Positions 42,489 to 50,519 are shown, numbered from the stretch's first letter. The stretch: 64,000 nt of DNA from Isoptericola halotolerans (GCF_003003075.1 NZ_PVTX01000002.1:248001-312000), one strand, 5' to 3'. A program made the numbers and translations. Notes: generated by a model from the letters alone, not told the origin.

Positions 42489-43511
42489 TCAGTCCCCTCG
42501 CGGGGCGGCGGTGCTGCCCCGGTCGACCAGCTCGGGCGTGACGAACCGGACGACGTGCGGCTCGTCGGCCCCCGCCTGGCCCTCGATACGCCGCACCAGC
42601 TCGCGCACGGCCATGCGGCCGAGGCGGTCGGGTGCGCTCTCGATCGAGGAGTACGGCAGGGAGAAGGTGCGGGCGAACTCGTCCGAGTAGCGCCCGACGA
42701 CGGACAGGTCGGCCGGCGCGGTGAGCCGGCGCTCGTGCAGCACGGTCGGCAGCGCGGCCGCGGCCGCCTCGTTGTTGATGAGCAGGCCCGTGGCGCGGGG
42801 GTAGGCGTCGAGCAGGCCGTGCAGGTCGCGGCCGACCTCCGGCTGGTGCGCCGAGCCGAACTCGGCGTGCAGCGTGATGCCGCGCGTGCGGGCCGCCTCG
42901 ATCGCGGCGTTCTGCAGGCGCCAGACGTAGGCGCCGCCCCGCTCGACCACGTGCTCGGGCTGGGAGACGAGCACCAGCTCACGGTGCCCGAGCCGGTGCA
43001 GGTGGTCCACCATGAGGCGGCCGGCGTCCTCGAAGTCGAGGTCGAACACGTCGACGCCGGTGCAGTCGGCGGGCAGCCCGACGAGCGCGCCCGGCTGGGG
43101 GGCCTCGCGCAGGATCGGCAGGCGGTCGTCGTGCTCGGCCACGTTGAGCAGCACGATTCCGTCGACCATGCGCGAGTCGGTCATGCGCCGCAGCGCGTTG
43201 CGCCCGTCGGCCTCCGTGGCGAGCAGGATGTCGTAGCCGAGCTCGCGGGCCGTGTTGGAGACGCCGAGCATGTACTGCAGCATCGCGGGGGCGAACTCGT
43301 CCTCGAGGAACTGGGCGAGCAGCCCGATGACGCGCGTCTGGGCGGTGGCGAGGGCCCGGGCGCCGGCGTTCGGCGTGTAGCCGAGGTCGCGGACGGCGGT
43401 CTCGACGCGACGGCGGACGTCCGCGGAGATGGTGCGCTTGCCCGACAGCGCGTACGACGCCGTGCTGCGCGAGACACCCGCGACCCTGGCGACGTCCCCG
43501 ATGGTGGCCAC
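42489..43511 (-). CDS. LacI-family transcriptional regulator of the arabinoside regulon
   Basis: A 340-residue LacI repressor. I start it at GTG 43511 (VATIGDVARVAGVSRSTASY), with GAGGAGG upstream, because the LacI HTH begins there; the longer frame to 43586 would run back through its own operator. The hinge helix region is NAGARALATAQTRVIGLL. The sensor domain carries FAPAMLQYMLGVSNTARELGYDILL and the late stretch VVGRYSDEFARTFSLPYSSI. Two operators lie upstream (43549, and a one-mismatch copy at 43636), so it is autoregulated. Matching operators precede the importer operon and the clan GH-A gene. The inducer is probably a sugar from the imported glycan. Confidence 0.93.
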   Translation of the reverse strand: MATIGDVARVAGVSRSTASYALSGKRTISADVRRRVETAVRDLGYTPNAGARALATAQTRVIGLLAQFLEDEFAPAMLQYMLGVSNTARELGYDILLATEADGRNALRRMTDSRMVDGIVLLNVAEHDDRLPILREAPQPGALVGLPADCTGVDVFDLDFEDAGRLMVDHLHRLGHRELVLVSQPEHVVERGGAYVWRLQNAAIEAARTRGITLHAEFGSAHQPEVGRDLHGLLDAYPRATGLLINNEAAAAALPTVLHERRLTAPADLSVVGRYSDEFARTFSLPYSSIESAPDRLGRMAVRELVRRIEGQAGADEPHVVRFVTPELVDRGSTAAPRGD

Positions 43512-43548
43512 CGTGCCTCCTCGAACTCTCTCGTCGGTCTCCTCTTTG

Positions 43549-43560
43549 CGAACCGGTTCG
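43549..43560. promoter_or_regulatory. LacI operator at the regulator's own promoter
   Basis: CGAACCGGTTCG, immediately downstream of a possible minus-strand -10 (TACTGT) and 38 bp upstream of the GTG at 43511. Indicates negative autoregulation. Confidence 0.7.
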
Positions 43561-43635
43561 ACAGTAGCGCGCGTGGTGCGCGTCACGCAAGGGCCCTGAT
43601 CGAGCCGTGATCACACCGATACGCTCGCTGATCGT

Positions 43636-43647
43636 CGAACCGATTCG
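43636..43647. promoter_or_regulatory. Secondary, imperfect LacI operator
   Basis: CGAACCGATTCG, one base from the palindromic consensus, 87 bp upstream of the first operator centre to centre. The spacing would allow repressor looping at the regulator promoter. Confidence 0.5.
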
Positions 43648-43661
43648 CACCGTACGCCACA

Positions 43662-43744
43662 CCCCCCTCCCGCTGTGGGTGCACGACACGCCGCGGGGCC
43701 GACCGGGCCCGCCGGCGTGTCGTGCACCCACAGCGGGAGGGGGG
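43662..43744. repeat. Perfect 32-bp inverted repeat in a divergent intergenic region
   Basis: Arms 43662-43693 and 43713-43744 are perfectly complementary over 32 bp; the 19-bp centre contains a further short GGGCC/GGCCC stem. It lies between the divergent LacI gene (43511) and the tag gene (43804), where no transcript is expected to end, so a plain terminator role fits poorly. This is the longest perfect stem in the window. Confidence 0.8.
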
Positions 43745-43803
43745 CGTTGTCGGCCTGTGGACGGCTCGCGCCGGGTGTCGGTCCCTTCCGTCAGGCTGGG
43801 GAC

Positions 43804-44391
43804 ATGACCCAGGAGACGACACCGGCCCCCGCCGCGCGCTGCTTCGGCGACGGCAACGTGCTCTACGCCGCGTACCACGACACGGAGTGGGGCCACCCGG
43901 TGCACGGCGAGGCCGAGCTGCTCGAACGGATCGCCCTCGAGGGGTTCCAGTCCGGTCTGTCCTGGCTGACGATCCTGCGCAAGCGCGACGCGTTCCGCGA
44001 GGTCTTCGGCGGGTTCGAGCCCGAGCACGTGGCGGCCATGACGCCCGACGACGTCGAGCGGCTCCTGGGCGACGCCCGGATCGTGCGCAACCGCGCCAAG
44101 ATCGAGGCCACGATCGGGAACGGGCGCGCGGTGCTGGCTCTGCACGACTCCGGACGCACCCTCGACGAGCTGTTCTGGTCCTTCGCTCCCCCGCCCCGCG
44201 CCGAGCGGGTGGCCACCTGGCAGGACGTGCCGGCGGCCACCGACGAGTCGAAGGCGCTCGCCAAGGCCCTCAAGAAGGAGGGCTTCCGCTTCTTCGGCCC
44301 GACGACGGCGTACGCGGCCATGCAGGCGTGCGGGCTGGTCGACGACCACCTCGCCACGTGCCCCGTGGTCGCCCGGCCCTCGGCCGCGTAG
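43804..44391 (+). CDS. tag: DNA-3-methyladenine glycosylase I (Tag)
   Basis: A 195-residue HhH-type base-excision enzyme that removes 3-methyladenine from alkylated DNA. The zinc-snap residues are visible as C13 (ARCFGDGN), H25 (AAYHDTEWG), H182 and C186 (DDHLATCP), with the H-x3-C spacing of E. coli Tag. Other signatures are LERIALEGFQSGLSW and FRFFGPTTAYAAMQACGLV. Length matches the family (~190). ATG 43804 is the first start after the 32-bp inverted repeat. EC 3.2.2.20. Confidence 0.96.
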   Translation: MTQETTPAPAARCFGDGNVLYAAYHDTEWGHPVHGEAELLERIALEGFQSGLSWLTILRKRDAFREVFGGFEPEHVAAMTPDDVERLLGDARIVRNRAKIEATIGNGRAVLALHDSGRTLDELFWSFAPPPRAERVATWQDVPAATDESKALAKALKKEGFRFFGPTTAYAAMQACGLVDDHLATCPVVARPSAA

Positions 44392-44447
44392 CACCGGCCG
44401 CTCGGCACCGGGTGGCGACGAGACGGACTCCGCCCGAGGGTGAGGTC

Positions 44448-44531
44448 ATGGCACGAATCCTGCGCTACCTCCCGTTCGCCGCCGCCGCCTGGCGGTGGTT
44501 CCGCAACCGTCGTCGATCTCCCCAGGCCTAG
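44448..44531 (+). CDS. Small basic hydrophobic protein, 27 aa
   Basis: A short ORF with a plausible ribosome binding site (GAGGGTGAGGTC before ATG 44448). The product is a hydrophobic-aromatic stretch, RYLPFAAAAWRWF, followed by the basic tail RNRRR. Actinobacterial genomes often carry short proteins of this look after unrelated genes; the function is unknown. It is amphipathic or membrane-associated by composition. It converges on the YCII-domain gene with 3 bp between stops. Too short for confident prediction without conservation data. Confidence 0.5.
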   Translation: MARILRYLPFAAAAWRWFRNRRRSPQA

Positions 44532-44534
44532 CCG

Positions 44535-44876
44535 TCAGCTGGCGGGGTCGTCGCCGAACGCCCGCACCTCCTGGGCGCAGCGGCAGGCCTCCGCGATCTT
44601 GGCGGCCCACTCCAGCGCCGCCTCGTACGTGGGCAGCTCCAGCACCGTGTAGCCGCCCTCGAGGTGCCGCGTCTGGGGGTAGGTGCCCTCCGTGACGGTC
44701 CCGTCGGCGGCCACCCTCACCGGCGGCACGGACTCGTCGATCCCCCCGCCGAACACCCACACACCGGCGGCCTTCGCCTCGGCCACCACCGCGTGCGCGG
44801 CGTCCGCGGCGGCCTGCAGGCCGCCGTCGGACAGGTCCATCTCGCCGCTGGGGAACGAGATCAGGTACTTGGTCAT
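44535..44876 (-). CDS. YCII-related domain protein
   Basis: A 113-residue single-domain protein of the YciI/DGPF fold: MTKYLISFPSGEMD, AVVAEAKAAGVWVFGGGID, GGYTVLELPTYEAALEWAAK, then CRCAQEVRAFG. Such ferredoxin-like dimers are often linked to sigma-factor or oxidative functions, but the activity here is unknown. ATG 44876 overlaps the stop of the upstream gene (ATGA), so the two form a small operon. Confidence 0.85.
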   Translation of the reverse strand: MTKYLISFPSGEMDLSDGGLQAAADAAHAVVAEAKAAGVWVFGGGIDESVPPVRVAADGTVTEGTYPQTRHLEGGYTVLELPTYEAALEWAAKIAEACRCAQEVRAFGDDPAS

Positions 44877-45343
44877 CGCGTCGACTCCTTCGTCGTGGTC
44901 CCGGCGTCCGCCGGGCCCGCCTCGTGCCCGGGGCGCCCATGGGTCCGTCGGTCCTGCTTCATGCGCGCCTCGGCGAGGTGCCGCACGCCGCCGGCGAGCT
45001 CCTCGCGGGCGCTGCGCTCGTGCTCGCGGAACGCCTGCCAGTAGCCGTCGTCGTAGTCCTCGACGATCTGGAAGGTCCACCGGCCGGCGATGACGTTGCG
45101 GCCGACGAGGTCCTCGGAGATCCGGCGCGCGACGTCCTCGTGACCGGCCTCGCGCAGCTTGTCCACGGCGTCGCCGAGGGCCAGGTCCGCCTCGCCCGTG
45201 AGCTGGTGGAACGTGTACAGGTGGCCCCGGGCACGCTCGACCGTCTCCAGCGCCTCGCTGAGCATGCCGAGCGCCTCGACCGTCGCGTCGGAGACCCCCG
45301 CAGGAGTCTGGTGTTCGCCGTCGGGCAGGTCCTTGTGGCTCAT
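44873..45343 (-). CDS. Conserved hypothetical protein, helical, 156 aa
   Basis: An acidic-basic helical protein without signal or membrane segment. Recognisable stretches are EALGMLSEALETVERARGHL, FHQLTGEADLALGDAVDKLR and DLVGRNVIAGRWTFQIVEDY. I do not recognise a named family; such proteins appear in actinobacteria. The last ~35 residues (MKQDRRTHGRPGHEAG onward) look disordered. Starts at ATG 45343 and is coupled to the YCII gene. Confidence 0.75.
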   Translation of the reverse strand: MSHKDLPDGEHQTPAGVSDATVEALGMLSEALETVERARGHLYTFHQLTGEADLALGDAVDKLREAGHEDVARRISEDLVGRNVIAGRWTFQIVEDYDDGYWQAFREHERSAREELAGGVRHLAEARMKQDRRTHGRPGHEAGPADAGTTTKESTR

Positions 45344-45372
45344 CGCCGCATGCTAAGCAGGGCGCGCCCCAC

Positions 45373-45834
45373 TCACCCGGCGGAGCGGGAGTCTCCGCGG
45401 TCGGTGCCGCGCAGCGCCGACCACGCGCCCGTCGACCACAGCGCGAGCGCGACGAGGACCGCCTGGAAGGGCAGCCGGGCGAGCCGCTTGGCATCGGTGT
45501 CGAGACCGAACCCGTCCTTGCCCTCGAGCCACTGGGCCACGTTGCCCGGGAAGATCACCACGAAGAACGCCGCGGCGATCAACCCGACGGCCACCTTCCA
45601 CCGCGACAGGGCCACCAGCGAGCCGCCGATGACGATCTCGACCACGCCGGACGCCAGCACCGTCACGTCCTCGTCGACCGGGAACCAGCCCGGCACCTGC
45701 GCCTGGAACTCCTCGCGCGCCACCGTGAGGTGCGTGATGCCCGCACCCGCGAGCGCCAGACCGAGGCCGATCCGCGTCAGCGTGCGCGGCAGGGACGTGC
45801 GCGGCGAGGGCCGGGTGAACGCGGAGAGATCCAT
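45373..45834 (-). CDS. DoxX-like membrane protein
   Basis: 153 residues with four hydrophobic segments (TRIGLGLALAGAGITHLT; VTVLASGVVEIVIGGSLVAL; VAVGLIAAAFFVVIFPGNVA; LPFQAVLVALALWSTGAW). The FPGNVAQW motif and topology fit the DoxX-like family of small quinone-pathway or stress-related membrane proteins. Exact function unknown. It is divergent from the ZIP-family gene across 53 bp. Confidence 0.8.
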   Translation of the reverse strand: MDLSAFTRPSPRTSLPRTLTRIGLGLALAGAGITHLTVAREEFQAQVPGWFPVDEDVTVLASGVVEIVIGGSLVALSRWKVAVGLIAAAFFVVIFPGNVAQWLEGKDGFGLDTDAKRLARLPFQAVLVALALWSTGAWSALRGTDRGDSRSAG

Positions 45835-45887
45835 GCCGGAGATCGTCGCACCGTGCGCCCAGCCTCGCGACCTGGTCTGATAGCGGC

Positions 45888-46616
45888 GTGGAAGGCTTCT
45901 GGTGGGGACTCGTGGGCAGCTCGTCGCTGGTCCTGGGCGCCCTGCTGGTCCTCTGGCGCACGCCGAGCCGGCGGCTGACGGGCCTGATCATGGCGTTCGG
46001 CGCCGGCGTCCTCATCAGCGCGGTCGCCTACGACCTGGTCGAGGACGCCTCGGAGTCCGCCGGCGGCTGGCTGCTGCTCGCGGGACTCGCTGCGGGGGCC
46101 CTGACCTTCTTCGTCGGCGACCTGCTGATCGACCGCTCGGGGGGAGACCACCGCAAACGCTCGACCGGTGCCCAGAGCAGCGGGGCGGGCGGGGCGATCG
46201 CGCTCGGCACGGTGCTCGACGGCGTCCCGGAGTCGGTGGTGCTGGGGTCCACGCTGGTCGGGGGTGGTGGCGTCAGCATCGCGGTGCTCGTCGCGGTGTT
46301 CGTCTCCAACCTGCCCGAGGCGATGGCCGCGACGGTCGGTCTGCGCCAGGCCGGCATGTCCACCGTCCGGCTGCTCTCCCTGTGGGGCAGCACCACGCTG
46401 GTCTCGGCCGTCGCTGCCGGGATCGGGTACGCGGCCCTGGCCGGTGCTCCCCCGGAGATCCTCGCCGTCGTCCAGGCCTTCGCCGCGGGTGCCCTGCTCA
46501 CGATGCTCGTCGACACGATGATCCCCGAGGCGTCCCAGTTCGGTGGTCCCGTCACCGGGCTGGTGACGGTGCTCGGGTTCGCGAGCGCGTTCGGCCTGTC
46601 AGCGATCGGAGGATGA
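45888..46616 (+). CDS. ZIP-family metal transporter
   Basis: A 242-residue membrane protein from GTG 45888 with about eight hydrophobic segments. The ZIP signatures are GAGVLISAVAYDLVEDA, the metal-path helix GTVLDGVPESVVLG and SNLPEAMAATVG. The usual His of the HN..P helix is replaced by the LDGVPES pattern, common in the ZupT-like bacterial subgroup. It probably imports a divalent metal, or may be a membrane protein of that fold. Its stop overlaps one possible start of the APP1 gene. Confidence 0.82.
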   Translation: MEGFWWGLVGSSSLVLGALLVLWRTPSRRLTGLIMAFGAGVLISAVAYDLVEDASESAGGWLLLAGLAAGALTFFVGDLLIDRSGGDHRKRSTGAQSSGAGGAIALGTVLDGVPESVVLGSTLVGGGGVSIAVLVAVFVSNLPEAMAATVGLRQAGMSTVRLLSLWGSTTLVSAVAAGIGYAALAGAPPEILAVVQAFAAGALLTMLVDTMIPEASQFGGPVTGLVTVLGFASAFGLSAIGG

Positions 46617-46621
46617 AGCGC

Positions 46622-47770
46622 ATGATGACCGAGACCCCGCACCCGTCGCAGCGGCCGCACCTGGCCGCCGTGATCGAGGACCGCTTCTACGAGGCAGCGG
46701 GCTGGCTGCTGCGCCGCGTCGGCTGGCGGCCACGGATGGAGACGTACTCCGGGTACGGCTCGCCGCGTCGGGTCCGGGTCCTCGCGCGGGTGCTGCTGGC
46801 GCCGCCCGGCCGGGTGGCCGCGGACAACGCCTACCGTGCCGGGCGCCGGGGGTTCCGGCACTACCTGACGGTGCCCGCCCCGCACCGACGCGTCCTGGTG
46901 CAGGTCGGGGGTGCGCAGCAGGTCGTGCACAGCGACCGGGCGGGCTACGTCGACGTCCAGGTGGACGTGCCGGAAGACCCTCCGCTGCCGCCGGGCTGGC
47001 AGCGCGCCCGGCTGAGCGACGCGGGGGCGCCGACGGCGGCGGAGCGCGCCGCCGAGCCGGTGCGCGCGCCGACGCCGGAGGACAGCGCCGACGCCCCGCT
47101 GCTGATCATCGACGCGGACACGCGGTTCGGCGTGATCAGCGACATCGACGACACCACCATGGTCACGTCGGTGCCCCGCCCGCTGCTCGCGGCGTGGAAC
47201 ACGTTCGTGCGGCACTCCAGCAAACGGCGGGCGGTACCGGGCATGCCCGAGCTCTACCGGCGGCTCGGCAAGGCGCACCCGGAGAGCCCGTTCGTCTACC
47301 TCTCGACCGGCGCGTGGAACACGGCTGCCACGCTGCGAGCCTTCCTCGCCCGCAACGCCTATCCCCCGGGCCCGCTGCTCCTCACCGACTGGGGTCCCAC
47401 GATGACCGGGTGGTTCCGCAGCGGGCAGGCGCACAAGGACGCCAGCCTCGAGCTCCTCATGTCCTGGTTCCCCCACGTGCGCTGGCTGCTCGTCGGCGAC
47501 GACGGCCAGCACGACAGCGGCATCTATGCCCGCGCCGTCGAGCGCCGGCCCGACCAGGTGGCGGCGGTCGCGATCCGCCGGCTCCGCCCGGCCGAGCAGG
47601 TTCTCGCGGGCAACCCGCCCGACGGCGGTGCGACGGCAGGGCCGGAGGGCTCGCACCTGGAGGGCGCCGGCGGACGAGCCGCGGTGCCGACCGTCTCGGG
47701 CGTGGACGGCCACGAGCTGGCCGAGCGGCTGGCGGAGGTGCCGGGGGTGCTGGGGGTGCCGGGCTCCTGA
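46622..47770 (+). CDS. APP1/DUF2183-family phosphatase
   Basis: 382 residues from ATG 46622, chosen because GGAGG (46608-46612) then has a 9-bp spacer; the in-frame ATG at 46613 directly abuts it. The N-terminal region is a beta-rich domain (VRVLARVLLAPP ... RGFRHYLTVPAP). The HAD-like phosphatase core has GVISDIDDTTMVTSV near residue 175, then FVYLSTGAWN, LLLTDWGPT and LLVGDDGQHDSGIY. The DxDxT and GDDGQHD motifs match APP1, whose yeast member is a phosphatidate phosphatase. The last ~60 residues are Gly/Pro-rich. Confidence 0.88.
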   Translation: MMTETPHPSQRPHLAAVIEDRFYEAAGWLLRRVGWRPRMETYSGYGSPRRVRVLARVLLAPPGRVAADNAYRAGRRGFRHYLTVPAPHRRVLVQVGGAQQVVHSDRAGYVDVQVDVPEDPPLPPGWQRARLSDAGAPTAAERAAEPVRAPTPEDSADAPLLIIDADTRFGVISDIDDTTMVTSVPRPLLAAWNTFVRHSSKRRAVPGMPELYRRLGKAHPESPFVYLSTGAWNTAATLRAFLARNAYPPGPLLLTDWGPTMTGWFRSGQAHKDASLELLMSWFPHVRWLLVGDDGQHDSGIYARAVERRPDQVAAVAIRRLRPAEQVLAGNPPDGGATAGPEGSHLEGAGGRAAVPTVSGVDGHELAERLAEVPGVLGVPGS

Positions 47771-47803
47771 CGCCCCGGCGCGGCCCCCGGCGCCCGTGCC
47801 GCG

Positions 47804-47832
47804 GTGTCGGGGGTGCCTGGCACCCTCGGCAC
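47804..47832 (+). promoter_or_regulatory. Hairpin abutting the start codon of the NTF2-like gene
   Basis: Arms 47804-47817 and 47819-47832 form a 14-bp stem, with G-T pairs and the tightest bases opening as a loop, ending directly before ATG 47833. No ribosome binding site is visible, so the hairpin either terminates the APP1 transcript or limits translation of the next gene. Confidence 0.4.
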
Positions 47833-48201
47833 ATGACTCCGAGAGCACTGGTCGAACAGCTCGCCGACACCATCGACGGTCACCGCTGGGAGGACCTGCC
47901 CGCCTTGCTCCACCCGGACTTCTCCTGCCGGCTCGTCCACACCGGTGAGACCTTCGACCGGGACGGCTGGGTGCGCCTCAACGCCGAGTACCCGGGCTTC
48001 GAGCGGTTCGAGCTGCTCGACGTCGTCGCCGACGGCAGCCGCGCGGCCTCACGTGCCCATGTCACCGGGACCACAGCGGGCGAGCGGCAGCACTTCGAGG
48101 TGGCCGGCTTCGTCTCCGTGCGCGACGGCCTCGTCGCGGAGCTGACCGAGGTGTGGGCGGACGTCGATCAGACGGCACCCGAGGGCACCCGGCCGCAGTA
48201 G
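47833..48201 (+). CDS. NTF2/SnoaL-like domain protein
   Basis: A 122-residue single-domain protein: LVEQLADTIDGHRWEDLPAL, LHPDFSCRLVHTGETFDRDG, WVRLNAEYPGFERFELLDVV, then RQHFEVAGFVSVRDGLVAEL. This is the cone-shaped SnoaL/NTF2 fold used by small isomerases, cyclases and ligand-binding proteins; the substrate is unknown. Translation starts at ATG 47833 without a Shine-Dalgarno sequence. It converges on the acetyltransferase gene (9 bp between stops). Confidence 0.85.
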   Translation: MTPRALVEQLADTIDGHRWEDLPALLHPDFSCRLVHTGETFDRDGWVRLNAEYPGFERFELLDVVADGSRAASRAHVTGTTAGERQHFEVAGFVSVRDGLVAELTEVWADVDQTAPEGTRPQ

Positions 48202-48210
48202 TCGCGGAGC

Positions 48211-48711
48211 TCAGAGCGCCATGCCCATCACCGTGCGCACCGTGAGGGGCCCGGTGCGGTCGTCGGTGAGGTGGCGCATGCCGATCTTCTCGGCCACCCG
48301 CCGGGACGCCGCGTTGTGCGGGTGGACGATCGCCACGAGCTCGGCCGCACGGAGGGAGTCGCGGGCCAGGTCCCGGCACGCCGCGGCCGCCTCGGTGGCG
48401 TAGCCCTGCCCCTGGAGGTCCGCCCGCACGTGGTACCCGACCTCGAGCCTCGCCTCGCCGCCCACCTGCTGCCACGTCAGCCCGCAGTCGCCCACGAACT
48501 CCCCGTCCGCCGTCTCCACGATCCACAGGCCGTGCCCGTGCCGGGCATAGCCCTCCTCGTTCCAGGCGATCCAGGCCAGGGCGTCGGCGCGCGACTTCGG
48601 CGCCGGGTAGTAGGCCATCACCACCGGGTCACCGAGAAGGGCGGCCATCACGTCGACGTCGTCGCCGGTCATCTCACGGAAGCGCAGGCGTGCGGTGGGC
48701 GCAGGGAGCAT
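48211..48711 (-). CDS. GNAT-family N-acetyltransferase (RimJ/RimL-like)
   Basis: 166 residues. Acetyl-CoA-binding motif A reads VGYHVRADLQGQGYATEAAAA, followed by ELVAIVHPHNAASRRVAEKIGM, the pattern of the RimJ/RimL-type Acetyltransf_3 group. It starts at ATG 48711 (MLPAPTARLRFREMTGDD). It acetylates an amino group of a protein, antibiotic or small molecule; the acceptor is unknown. Confidence 0.9.
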   Translation of the reverse strand: MLPAPTARLRFREMTGDDVDVMAALLGDPVVMAYYPAPKSRADALAWIAWNEEGYARHGHGLWIVETADGEFVGDCGLTWQQVGGEARLEVGYHVRADLQGQGYATEAAAACRDLARDSLRAAELVAIVHPHNAASRRVAEKIGMRHLTDDRTGPLTVRTVMGMAL

Positions 48712-48749
48712 CTGGCCACGATAGGGCTTCGCGGGCCCGCAGCCCCGGC

Positions 48750-49811
48750 TCAGCGCAGCTCGTAGAAGCGCCAGAACCCGAAGTCCTCGATCGGCAGCTC
48801 GTCGACGCGCCCGAACCCGGCCTCGCGGGCGTACCGCTCCACGACGTCGCGCCGGATCACGGTGCCGGTGCCGACGCTGTCGGGATGGCTGAGGCTGTCC
48901 GGCAGGCAGCACAGCACGCTGAACCCGTACAACGCTCGCTGGACGAGGTCGGCGGGGGCGGTGAGCTCGTCGGCCGCGGCCTCGTCCATGACGACGACGG
49001 TCCCGCCGTCGGCGAGCGATCGCCGCACCGCGGTGAGCACCTCGACGGGGTACGGCATGTCGTGCAGGCACTCGAAGAGGAACACGACGTCGTACGGGCC
49101 GCCCTCGATCTCCTCGCCGGCGCTGTGCACCATCTCGACGTTCTCGATCCCCGCGTCGGCGGCGTGGGCGCGGGCGCGCTCCACCGACGGGCCGTCGATA
49201 TCGATGCCCACCACCCTCGCCTCGGGATAGGCGCGGGCCAGCGCGATCGTCGACCAGCCGTAACCGCACCCGACGTCCGCGACGGCGGCACCGGGGCGGC
49301 CGAGCGCCGCGTGCAGGTGCGGTGCACCGGCCAGCTCACCGGGCAGCACCTGCTCGAACCACGGCCGGTTCATGTCCGCCTGGCCGGTGCGTGCGTCGTC
49401 GCCGAGCTGCTGCCACGAGACGCCGCCCCCCTCGCGGTAGGCCTCCAACAGTGCCGGCAGCTGGATCGCCGACGCCGCCACCAGCCGGACGAACGGCGCC
49501 AGGAAGTCCGTGGACCGGATGTCGGTGAAGACGGCGACGCCCTCGGCGTCGAGCCCGTAGCGTCGCTCCCCGCCGTCCCCGGTGGCGTCGTGCGCCGTCA
49601 GGAAGCCGGCCGCGGCCTGCTGCTCGCACCACTCCAGGGCGTAGCGGTGGTGCGTGTGCGTCCTCGCCGCGAGCTCGGCCGGGACGAGCGGGCCGGACGC
49701 CGCCAGCTCGCGGTACCAGCCGAGCCGGTCGCCGAGGTAGACGGCCAGGCCCTCCATCATCGCGACCCCGGTCTCGAACACGCGGTCCGCCAGGGGTGGT
49801 GTGGTCTCCAT
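48750..49811 (-). CDS. Class I SAM-dependent methyltransferase
   Basis: 353 residues from ATG 49811 (METTPPLADRVFETG), where the conserved helical N-terminal domain begins. In-frame alternatives at 49868 and 49886 add 19-25 residues. Residues ~15-120 form a winged-helix-like domain (ELAARTHTHHRYALEWCEQQ). The Rossmann core begins VADVGCGYGWSTIALA, followed by VVGIDIDGPSVERAR and YDVVFLFECLHDMPYP. The two-part architecture resembles small-molecule O-methyltransferases. Substrate unknown. Confidence 0.87.
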   Translation of the reverse strand: METTPPLADRVFETGVAMMEGLAVYLGDRLGWYRELAASGPLVPAELAARTHTHHRYALEWCEQQAAAGFLTAHDATGDGGERRYGLDAEGVAVFTDIRSTDFLAPFVRLVAASAIQLPALLEAYREGGGVSWQQLGDDARTGQADMNRPWFEQVLPGELAGAPHLHAALGRPGAAVADVGCGYGWSTIALARAYPEARVVGIDIDGPSVERARAHAADAGIENVEMVHSAGEEIEGGPYDVVFLFECLHDMPYPVEVLTAVRRSLADGGTVVVMDEAAADELTAPADLVQRALYGFSVLCCLPDSLSHPDSVGTGTVIRRDVVERYAREAGFGRVDELPIEDFGFWRFYELR

Positions 49812-49905
49812 CTCTTGAGGGTGCGCCCCCACGTGCTCGTCGTGACCGGGAGGGCCGGGTGAAAACATGCTCCGCCGCAGCCGCAAGGTCCGCGAGCACC
49901 GTCGG

Positions 49906-50487
49906 TCAGGCGGGTCCTTGCGCTTCCCGCGGGTAGGTCACCACGCCGTCCGGGCCCACAGCCGGCGTCGCGCCCCAGCGCCCGAGCTCGTGGGCCTGCG
50001 GGCGACCACCGTGCAGGAGGTGGACCACCCGCCAACCGCGCGCCGCCAGCGTGTTCGCGACGAGCAGCCGGTGGCAGCGCCAGGGCATCGGCTCGCCGCA
50101 CAGGACGGCGACGGGCCGTTCCCGGGCCTGTGCGGCGAGCCGTTCGAGGCCGGTCTCGAACGGCGCGGTGAGCGTGTAGTCCGCGTAGTTCTTGAAGCTC
50201 GCGTTCTGCCACCCGGCGTTGAGGTCCGGATCCACGTCGCGCTGCTTCGGCCGGCGTCCGGCGAGCTCGGTGAGGTGCTGGTACCCGATGCCCGCGTCCG
50301 CGAGCCAGCCGGTCATCTCCTCGGCGTCGAACTGAGGGCTCCGGCGCGACCCGGGCATCCGCCGCACGTCGGCCACCAGCTCGACGTGCGCGGCCCGCAA
50401 GGTCTCGAGGAAGGCCGCACGCGGGCAGCTCCAGTGCCCGATCGTCCAGATCTCGCCCGGCGTCGCGTCCAACGGCGGCCTCCTCAC
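49906..50487 (-). CDS. DUF488-family protein
   Basis: 193 residues if begun at GTG 50487. A TTG at 50472 with AGGAGG six bases upstream is an equally good start and would give 188 residues. Signatures of DUF488: IWTIGHWSCP, LVADVRRMPGSRRSPQF, YQHLTELAGRRP, NYADYTLTAPFETGLERL and VAVLCGEPMPWRCHR. The conserved Cys residues (LCGEP, WRCHR) may bind a metal or act in catalysis; the family role is not established. It is an isolated gene between the methyltransferase and a membrane protein. Confidence 0.85.
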   Translation of the reverse strand: MRRPPLDATPGEIWTIGHWSCPRAAFLETLRAAHVELVADVRRMPGSRRSPQFDAEEMTGWLADAGIGYQHLTELAGRRPKQRDVDPDLNAGWQNASFKNYADYTLTAPFETGLERLAAQARERPVAVLCGEPMPWRCHRLLVANTLAARGWRVVHLLHGGRPQAHELGRWGATPAVGPDGVVTYPREAQGPA

Positions 50488-50519
50488 CCTCCTGCCGGCT
50501 CATCGTAGGTCGGTAGGAC

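Noticed and set aside
42489-43586. Start of the LacI regulator at 43586
   Set aside because: That start lies upstream of the regulator's own operator; GTG 43511 has a strong ribosome binding site and begins at the HTH.
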